DNA of 64,000 nt from Anthonomus grandis grandis (lineage: Eukaryota > Arthropoda > Insecta > Coleoptera > Curculionidae): positions 4,464,001 to 4,528,000 of the forward strand of contig NC_065556.1 in assembly GCF_022605725.1 (NCBI RefSeq). The letters run 5' to 3'. Both the position numbers and the translations under genes were made by a program. This document shows positions 56,392-64,000 of the stretch, piece by piece (positions within the stretch are counted from its first letter, which is position 1; each line of letters opens with the position of its first letter). The notes under the pieces are model-generated. The model did no database searches, was not told the DNA's origin, and saw nothing but the letters and a program-made list of their open reading frames with translations.

Positions 56392-56937
56392 GTTCTGATC
56401 AGTGGCGGCTCGTGAATTTTTGGAAAGGGGAAGCTAAAGGATAAGTGCAGATTGAAAGCCCGCCCTCTTTTTACCCAATTCTCGTTAAAAGTTAGTTTTG
56501 AAAATCGTTTTACAAGTCGTGTTCGATTTTACTTTTAATATTGCCTATTTTAGGTATCCTAATGTAATAATAATTATATATACATAATTAATATTGTTAA
56601 ATATTTAATTATTAGATACTTTTTATACATTATTTTTAAAATATTTTTTTAAAAAACAAGAAATATAATAAACTCTTCTCAGTCAACAATTCATACTTTT
56701 TTTGGGTCGTACAAAATTAGCAGATTTTAAAAAAATAGTTATATTTAATATTGGACCTAAAAGTATATTTTATTGTCCAGCAAGAACCAGCGCGGAGGTG
56801 AGAGTTAAGTCTTGCCAGGAATAGGAAGGGATAAGGAAATAGGGATATGGTTTATGAAATAAACAAAAATAAGGTATACATTATATGGGACTAGAAAAAT
56901 AGGATAATAAATAAAAAGAAGAATTCTATCATCAACT

Positions 56938-57395
56938 GAAACCATATAATGGTTTTATATACAAAAATAAAACAAAACGTAAAAATATTTGCCTTGGTAA
57001 AAACTTTGGTTAGTTGCTTATATTGCAGATAGCAGAATATGCTCTAAAAGTTTATAAAAAATAATATTTACATATTTACAAAATTATTCTATAAATAAAA
57101 AAAAACTCGACTCTAGCAAAACCATGTAATGGTTTTATATACAAAATATAACAAAAATGTAAAAATATTTTCCTTGTTAAAAACTTTGGTTAGCTTATAA
57201 TGTAAATAATATAAATAAGCTTTAAAATAATATATAATATACATATATACATGCATACATACATATTTATGTATAAAAAATATTTTATAAATAAAAAACT
57301 CTGTTCTAGCCAAAACCATGTTATGGTTTTATATGCTGAATAGAACAAAAGAAAAACATATTTTTTTTGGAAAAAACTTTAGTTATTATTGCTTT
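56938..57395. repeat. Three tandem units of about 180-195 bp in hAT-2 non-coding DNA
   Basis: AAACCATATAATGGTTTTAT at 56,938, then AAACCATGTAATGG at 57,119 and AAACCATGTTATGG at 57,313. Each is followed by ATACAAAATA-like, GTAAAAATATTT-like and AAAAACTTTGGTTAG-like blocks. Units are diverged. They lie between the transposase and the left TIR. Confidence 0.8.
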
Positions 57396-57588
57396 ATATC
57401 ACAAACAAATACTTAGTAGGAATAGGTTTTAAAACTCTAAAATAAAAATATAATATACATGTTTATGTCTAAGCGAATAAGATAATACTTTATTATGTAC
57501 AATGTACATACATATATGTATACATTATAGTCATTATAGATGAGTTATTTTTTTGTTGTTTTTTTTTTTTAATTTTTTTTTGTGGACT

Positions 57589-59511
57589 CTACTCTGGTTT
57601 GAAAATTAAGGGAATTCTTCGGTTTTTCATATTAGCAAAGAAGTCTATAACGGCATCTGTAGAATACTCTATAGTGTATTCTACAGATGCCGATGTTATG
57701 GGTATAGTCACAATGTTAATAAATTTATACAGCTCTGGCATGCACTCAAATATAAAACTTAATAATTCAGATGGAGACTTACAACTCTGAAACATCTGAG
57801 AGTCACTGTAGGTTACAATTAATTAATTTTTTAATTGAATGGGATCAAAAGACGGATACTGGTTTACTAAATTATCCAGTAATTTTTGGGGAAAATCTTT
57901 GGAGTAGGATGGAAATTTTTCGAACATTAATAGATCAAAGTAATTTAATTTACTAAGATCGCTTAATCTAACCTTAATTTGTTCAGTTATTGTGTCCATT
58001 ATTTCAATATAAATTTGTCTATAATTTTGTCGCAAATCGGGTAAGTCAAAATTAGATTTTCGGTTTTTTACTGGCGGCTCAACATTAACATCAAGTTTTT
58101 CAAAAATGCTATTAAAATACTGCTCATCATTTCTAAACTTTTGCAAAATTTCAGTCAAATTATTTAATCGATTTTTTGAAAAATTAATGTCTGAAGATTT
58201 ATTTTGAAGAATTGAGAAAACCACGTCAGTTTGCTCTAAAACTAGTTTAAATGTTTCAAGCAAAAAAGAAAATTTATGGTCTGTTAAAATATACTTGAAA
58301 CCCTTTGCCTCCCTGATACTTTGGTCGTCATTTTTTAAATCCTCACTGTTTAGAATAAAATCAAAAACATCTATTAATTTTTCCTTATGTGTGTGCACTG
58401 AGAACACAGATCTTGATGTAGAATTCCACTGTGTAGCAGCAAAAGTAGGCATTCGGCTACCGCAAATTTCATTTAGGATGTGACTTCTCTTGGTGGACTT
58501 GAAGAAAAAGGCAGAAAATCCTCACAAGTTGGAGAAAAAAATACGACAGTCTTTAATATTATTGCATGCCTTGCTTAAAACTAAGTTTAGTGCATGGGAA
58601 TGGCAATGCGTAAAAAGTGCATAGGGCGCTATCGATTTAATTTTAGCTTGCAAGCCATTTAAATGTCCCGCCATGACTGCCGCCCCATCATATGTTTGCG
58701 CAATTAGCTTAAGCCTGAAATCAAATATGTCGCATTTATTAACCAGGAGATTAAATAAATCGTCTGCAGTCCGCCCAGATGAAACATCATGAAACCCCAT
58801 AAACCGTTCTACTACCTTGCCGTCTTTGACATACCTAAAAACAATCGAAAGTTGGGAATTACAAGTAATATCCGTAGTCTCATCTATTTCCCATGCAAAA
58901 AAAAGGACTGCTTGAATTTCTTGGAAAATATGCTCATCGACGACATGTGACAAACTTTCAATGATTTCATTTTGAATCGTTTTTGATGTGCTCGAAAAAA
59001 CATTACCTTTTAAAAATTCGTCAAATTTTGAATCGTATTTACCCCACAACGTCAAAAGTTCTTTATAGTTGCCACGACTAATTGACTCTTCGGTCTCATC
59101 ATGTCCGCGAAAAGCTAGTTCTTGTGAAGCTAAATAATTTACAAGACGAAGAAATGTGCTCCTTTCATTTAAAATGTCTTTCAATGGACCGAGGCAATTT
59201 TTTAAATCAGAATATCCAGTTTTCGACCACGTAGAATATTCAGTTTGGACAGAAAATAACAGACAAATCCAGCAAAAAAGCTTTTCTCTTTTAACCGATC
59301 CGGTCAACCAATCATATTTGCTGTACCAAGTCAAATTAAACCCGCGATTTTGTCGATTGTCTGCAGATCGCAATGAAATTAAATGGGGCTGAGGCCTGCC
59401 CAAAGTCTTAATAACATAATATTTGGCATCAAAGCTTAATGAACTAAAATTGTTTAATAGCAGCCAGTCTATTAAATCTTCAGCTTGTTTGATTTCATTT
59501 AATTTGTCCAT
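57589..59511 (-). pseudogene. hAT-2 transposase (ZMYM1/DUF4371-like) with two in-frame stops
   Basis: The reading frame is continuous for 641 codons from ATG 59,511 except TGA at 58,522-58,524 and TAA near 57,823. Domains: TTF-type zinc region about residues 55-130 (LTWYSKYDWLTGSVKREKLF, FCWICLLF, WSKTGYSDLKN), SQELAFRGHDETEES, NYKELLTLWGKYD, WEIDETTDITCNSQLSIVFR (first Asp region), RYVKDGKVVERFMGF, AQTYDGAAVMAGHLNGLQA (second Asp region), HCHSHALNLVLS, FFFKSTKRSHILNEI, TQWNSTSRSVFSV, and a C-terminus with TIPITSASVE. The expected dimerisation block (ERSFSxLKxIK) is replaced by a small palindrome (57,651-57,692), and the frame ends with DFFANMKNRRIPLIFK. DNA cutting would need the missing block and read-through of two stops, so it is probably inactive. 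Confidence 0.85.
57651..57692. repeat. 17-base inverted repeat at the hAT-2 transposase C-terminus
   Basis: CGGCATCTGTAGAATAC is mirrored by GTATTCTACAGATGCCG with an 8-base loop. It sits exactly where the ERSFS dimerisation motif is expected. Confidence 0.9.
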
Positions 59512-60276
59512 CTTTCATCTTTCAGCAAACAAACATTAGAAATGATATGATGATTAATAAAAGAGGCCATTAAATAAAAATATCTTACCTTGCATCACTA
59601 AAATACACATAATAATAAATTATTAAACACGATAAATACCTTAAATTAAGTACCAAACACTAACATAGAGGAAAATCCGGCCGCACAATTAAATTGATGA
59701 ATCGACAAAATCAAAACTAATCAATAAAACCGTTAGCCAAAACCACCTACCTTGTCAAAATTCGTGAGCAAAAGACACGACAATCACCGAAATCAAAACG
59801 ACTGAAAACTGCTGAAAATTCAAAACAAAACAAAAATCAGGTTAATGAGATGATCGGAGGCTAGCCTCCCTTGGTGCCTTATTTCGCGCGATGAAAACGG
59901 CGTTTGTCGGCGCCAAATCGAGTGCACGGCCCGTTGGATTTTGACCGCTGGAGGAGGCTTGCCTCCCTTGCTACGTGGCTTTTCTTATTTCGTAATGTAT
60001 CGCGTTCTCGCACACGTTCTGTGTCGATGCGGATGAAGCCGGTTAGCTTTCTCTCTTTTCTTACAACTGTTTAAAAAAGGATGCGAGTCGCGGCGAATTA
60101 ACAGTATGACGTATGGCTGGTCCGCGCTATATTGGTGTATTAGAAGTTATAGAGTCGGTACTTATTATTTGGAAAAAAAAAATTCTTTTTTTATTTTTGT
60201 TAAATATTTTTACTATTTCATTACAATTTGATGGGGAGGCTAAGCCTCCCTTGCCTCCCCTGACGAGGCGCCACTG
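59512..60276 (-). other. 5' non-coding region of hAT-2 with subterminal motifs
   Basis: GGAGGCTAGCCTCCCTTG (about 59,867), GGAGGCTTGCCTCCCTTG (about 59,954) and GGAGGCTAAGCCTCCCTTG (about 60,236) are near-palindromic repeats, likely transposase-binding sites by analogy with subterminal repeats of other hATs. Confidence 0.6.
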
Positions 60277-60284
60277 GTTCTGAT

Positions 60285-61849
60285 ATATTTATATACATAT
60301 ATGCCATTTAAGTAGATTTCCAATAAATATGGTCATTTTCTAACTTATTCAAAATTTCATAAATATTTTTGTTTATATAAATATTGTTTGCTTTCTGTTT
60401 TGATAACCACTAATCTAAGACTTGGACAAATCAAAGAATTTTTATTAAATTATACTAAAATATTTCAAATTTGAACATATTTGAGCAGATTTGAATAGTT
60501 GATTTGAAAACTGTTATGCTTATAAAAAAACTGTAACAATTAGTTATTAAACTGTAAAATTATATGTGTTTTGAATTTTATTGTAAGTATCTTTTCCTTA
60601 TTATTATGTTGTTTTATCTTTTGTATTATTTTTAATATTTTCACTTACTTTGTCTATAAATTTATCAAATTTTGACAATAAAATATTATTATAACTATAT
60701 TGCGGAGCGAAAGACCTCTTCCCGCATGCATCACAAACTCCAATTTAAATAAACCCAAAAACAATCTTAAGGAATTAATTTTATTAAATACTCGAAAAGC
60801 TGCCGTTACTGGCAAGAAAATAATAAAGCATATTTTGAAATTCTTAACGAATATTAGCAAGGATTTGTTCACTAATACCTTTAAATTTTCGAGCAATTCG
60901 ATTTTTTGAATCATTAATATTTTCAAGTGGAGCTTTTGTAAACTTTGCTTTTTAGTTAACGTTCCTGTATATCTGAATTAACGTGTGTTTTTTTCTGAGA
61001 AGTTAAATGTAGCTTGTTTTCAAATGTTTTCATAATTGATGACTGAAATTGATAATGGTATACAAGCCAAAAAAAGAAATTAAGAACAAAATACGCAACT
61101 GCAACAGTGCATTTTTTAATATATTTTTTAAAAATCGCATCAATGGTCCCTCTGACCATTGGCGATGATTTGTGGAAACAAAAATGTTTATAATTGTCCA
61201 GATAAACCATTTATATACGAGGTAATTGGTGCTGACATATTACGATGACAAAATTGAAATGAAACAAAGATTAATAATTTTTGTTTCCCGGATAGAGTTA
61301 TCCCGACTCGACCTGTTTTTTTTTTCAATTTAATTGCATTGTTACGTAACAATTTGGGGTGCTTTTAAATTTTGTTTTATTTAAACTTCCCTGCTTTTTA
61401 TGATTTTGGATTTTAGTTTTGTGGAACTGATATTAAATGAAAAAAGTGATTAAAAACCAAAAAAGGTTTAATAAATATTAGTTAATATAATGAATATATA
61501 AGATAATTACATAAAAGTTATTAATCTTATTTCTAGCATTATTAGAATCGCAGTTTATTCAAACGTAAACTGGGTTTTTGTCTGGGCAATTTAAATGTAC
61601 TTATTCTTTGCACTTTTGCATTATAATCAATCCTTTATACTTAAAGAATATAGTTCAGAATATATTGAATATAAAGTCATCATCCGCAGAATATGAAGAG
61701 TATTTACCTACTGACTTTTTCTTGAATGTCTTAATTTATCATTATTCGGTCTTAAACTGGTAGTTTTTTCGTGCCATTCTCGTACAATTTTTGTTTACTG
61801 TATCTCTTTTTTTCAATTAAAGTCTTTTCTGATGTGTTAGCCAATATAA
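60285..61849. other. AT-rich non-coding DNA
   Basis: No supported gene. The overlapping open frames near 60,654-60,926 on both strands lack motifs. Confidence 0.5.
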
Positions 61850-62175
61850 TAGTTTGTTTAAAGTTGAAAAAAATTTTAAAAACTAAACACTGGTCGAAAC
61901 TGCAAAAATTAAATACCACAAGAAACCTCGAGCTGAATGGCATTCCGTCCAATGTAAAAACCATACTCAATGTATCAAAAAGGACCCTTTCTAAACTCGA
62001 GAAAAACGTTCTAGTAAAGCACTTAATTTTTACATCTCTTCGAAATTATCGATTTTGGACGCCATTCATTAGAGACCATCGACTTTCCCCGGATAGAAGC
62101 TGACGAACTTCGCTATGAGATAAGGAACACCCTAGACCAACTAGAAGTAACTATCAAAAACGAATATCTTTAAAG
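61850..62175 (+). pseudogene. Penelope-like element relic, N-terminal part of the RT protein
   Basis: The frame at 61,771-62,103 reads KHWSKLQKLNTTRNLELN, then ILNVSKRTLSKLEKNVLVKH and LIFTSLRNYRF. After frame changes, IEADELRYEIRNTLDQLEVT (62,094-62,154) follows, and KADRPH near 62,174. This matches the start of Penelope-like proteins: KL..L, (N)LS...L...E..LL.KGL.F, ....ADELR..I...L, then KADKG. The second half probably continues at 63,887 beyond a LINE insertion. Confidence 0.5.
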
Positions 62176-62553
62176 CAGATAGACCGCACTTAGAGACATA
62201 TTATAATTATTGTATGTCTAATAACATAAAGCCATATATTTTTCCTACTGGTCATGCCTAAGGCGAAGTCATCGCTATGCGTAGTTTGGTGCAGAAATGT
62301 AAATTACTACTTACTTACTCTCGACCAAAGTAAGGTGGTCAAGCTGATTTAAAATTTATACACGACATTACTTTACTTACCGGTATCTGGAATAATTACT
62401 TTCAATTACTATTGTGAGTGATTGAGCAGGCTTTCCAGATACTGTGCTACCAATATTGGACATCAGAAGCAAGCCTGACCAGGATAAGTCCTAATTTTCG
62501 GTTACAATATATGCCATTTCAGTTTTTCTTATAGTTTATTTATTTCATTACCA
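62176..62553. other. Unassigned sequence
   Basis: No gene recognised. It may be further decayed Penelope-like or spacer DNA. Confidence 0.35.
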
Positions 62554-63885
62554 AATAATAATAATAATAATAATACTTCTTTATTTGCTCATATACATCC
62601 AACAGCTTAGCATCGTCAAAAAATATAGACTGTCAAACGCCAAAAATACAGTGCATAAAGGGAGACATTAGTGTATCAGAGTTTTACCTACATAACACAG
62701 CAAACAAAATACAATTTTGGTTCGCATCAGAAATGCTCACTAAGTATATATAAAACATTTGTTATACAGGTATGAAAGTATAATATTCGATAAATTTTGA
62801 TAGTCTAGGTTAAAGACTATTGTAGAATTCGTCCAATGAGTATGGACAGATCTCCAAAATCAGGTTTTTCGTTACTTGCTTAAATCTATTTAAATGTAGT
62901 GTGTTTGTGGTTTCGGATATTGCATTAAAAAGTTTTATGGCATTAGTCATATAGCCCTTATGGGTCAGACTAAGCCAATGTTGTGGAAGTCAGAGATTTC
63001 CCTCATGTCTGGTGTCATATAGGTGCCTACTATTTACTCTGCTAAATCTAAAAGAGTGTGTTCTAGCAAACATCAGACATTGGTGGATGTATAGGCCAGG
63101 CATTGTCATGATTTTTAAATTTTTGAATAAAGGTCTACAGCTATCTGTTGGTTTTTTGTTTTCTAGAATTCTGAGTGCCGATTTTTGCAACTTAAATGCT
63201 CTCTGCCAGTCAGCCGAGTTACCCCAAAATAACAGTCCATATGACAACTTTGATTGAAAAAGTCCTATATATGCCGTTCTCCATACTACTGGAGGCGCCA
63301 ATTGAACAATTCTGCGCAACAGAAAAAGAACCGACGAGAGTTTCAAAGAGAAATTAACCACCTCTGTTTTATTTAGATTCAAACATAGATTATTGTCAGC
63401 AAACCATGCTTTTAACTTGTGAAGTGTTGCAATAGTTCCATTCAGTAGGGAAATCAGATCTGAATGCCGACTAAGAAGAGCTGTGTCATCCGCATATTGT
63501 ACAGACATTACCTCTAAGAAGTAAGCGGGTAATTCATTTACAAAAAGTAAAAACAGAAGAGGACCCAAGATTGATCCCTGAGGCACCCCTGCTGTTATTG
63601 GAAGTATGGAGGTTGTTCTTCCTCCGCAAGTCACCATCTGCTGACGCTCACAAAGGAAGGACTGGATAAGTTCCAGGCAAATACCCCGGATACCATAAAA
63701 AACCAACTTGCCCAACAAAATATTATGCGAGACAAAGTCGAACGCATTTGAAAAGTCGCAGAAAATTGCACCCACTGTCTTGCCCCCCTCAAATGCATCA
63801 ACCAGGTAGTCTATCATTACTCTGAGTGCAAATGTAATAATTTCTTCTATGCAGTTCACTAACTGCAAACTTTATAGTGTGGATA
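62554..63885 (-). mobile_element. 5'-truncated CR1/Jockey-type LINE
   Basis: On the plus strand it begins with an AAT repeat (62,554-62,574), i.e. a (ATT)n tail on the minus strand preceded by a 3' UTR. Coding sequence runs from about 63,868 to 62,818. The 5' junction lies near 63,870-63,885, where unrelated plus-strand homology resumes. Confidence 0.8.
62818..63868 (-). pseudogene. LINE reverse transcriptase, 3' half
   Basis: FCDFSNAFDFVSHNILLGKL (motif A), TAGVPQGSILGPLLFLLFVN (motif B), VQYADDTALLSRHSD (catalytic YADD intact, about 63,495), LKAWFADNNLCLNLNKTEVV, then a deletion of the thumb (LKLSSVLFLLRRIVQL), SKLSYGLLFWGNSADW and the C-terminal KNLKIMTMPGLYIHQCLMFA. TGA at 62,990 interrupts the frame, which continues LPQHWLSLTHKGYMTNAIKL to 62,818. 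The 5' RT fingers and endonuclease are missing. Confidence 0.85.
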
Positions 63886-63886
63886 G

Positions 63887-64000
63887 ACAAAAGTTGAAGA
63901 GGTCTTGAACAAAGGTGAATACCAGCTGCTTGCTAAAGATCCTTCACCAACAGTAAAGGGAAGAGTCTACAGGGCACACAAGAAGTATGCAGCTCATATT
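63887..64000 (+). pseudogene. Possible continuation of the Penelope-like RT (partial, window edge)
   Basis: A 38-codon open frame reads VLNKGEYQLLAKDPSPTVKG and runs off the window. The pattern LxxxxYxxLxxDPTxxxxxxV resembles the segment after KADKG in Penelope-like proteins. No stop lies after 63,886. The family call is tentative. Confidence 0.35.

Larger units (their letters stand above)
56400..60276 (-). mobile_element. hAT-2: hAT DNA transposon (3,877 bp) with perfect 8-bp TSD
   Basis: The left end CAGTGGCGGCTCGTGA and the reverse complement of the right end CAGTGGCGCCTCGTCA are hAT TIRs. GTTCTGAT flanks both sides exactly (56,392-56,399 and 60,277-60,284). One transposase gene lies on the minus strand. 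The TSD and the small number of lesions show a younger insertion than hAT-1. Confidence 0.95.

Noticed and set aside
1..64000. CRISPR arrays, bacterial operons, ribosome-binding sites and terminators.
   Set aside because: The sequence is eukaryotic. No regularly spaced identical repeats or prokaryotic gene layout are present.

Overview
This window is repeat-rich intergenic DNA from an animal, almost certainly an insect. The evidence is the repeat complement: an errantivirus-type LTR element with a baculovirus-F-like env, a Dong/R4-like LINE sitting in TAA repeats, CR1/Jockey- and R1-type LINEs, ZMYM1-like (DUF4371) hAT transposons, PIF/Harbinger elements with a MADF partner gene, mariner relics, a Penelope-like relic and a tRNA-derived SINE. 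Base composition is AT-rich. I found no host protein gene, tRNA, rRNA or CRISPR array that I could support. The insect order cannot be settled from the sequence.

Layout. 0-1.3 kb: 3' part of a gene for a DUF7869-like, RNase-H-fold protein. 2.7-7 kb: a small reverse-transcriptase (RT) scrap, then a nearly full-length but broken CR1/Jockey-type LINE ending in a TTA microsatellite. 7.6-10.3 kb: a Dong-like LINE relic (minus strand) interrupted by a short retro-insertion, then a SINE with perfect 11-bp target-site duplications (TSDs). 11.4-14.4 kb: a PIF/Harbinger transposon with terminal inverted repeats (TIRs) and TAA TSDs. 14.6-16.3 kb: a mariner scrap and another LINE fragment. 16.3-25.9 kb: mostly AT-rich non-coding DNA with two fold-back elements, clusters of TACATTTTAC-like repeats, a SINE tail and a hAT relic. 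25.9-32.8 kb: a mariner scrap, two LINE relics and a tandem duplication. 33.1-35.1 kb: a second Harbinger relic.

36.5-47.6 kb is a nest. A Dong-like LINE lies between TAA repeats and was later split by a 7.4-kb errantivirus-like element (38,916-46,321). That element has 229-bp LTRs differing at only two adjacent positions, AGCA TSDs, a tRNA-Ser-type primer-binding site, gag, pol and env. Its pol has two in-frame stops and a frameshift; gag and env are open.

48.5-55.8 kb is a second nest. An old hAT element (TIRs plus degenerate 8-bp TSDs) is interrupted by a 3.14-kb TIR transposon (50,207-53,348) that carries the same DUF7869-like gene family seen at the window start. Removing the insert and one copy of a 6-bp TSD restores the hAT reading frame, matching the paralogous hAT downstream, so the ends of this little-characterised transposon are well defined. 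I regard it as the most interesting object here.

56.4-60.3 kb is a younger hAT with a perfect 8-bp TSD and only two stop codons in its transposase. The right edge holds a Penelope-like RT relic that appears to be split by a minus-strand LINE. No genes here cooperate in a host pathway. The relations are nesting, shared families and target-site preference.
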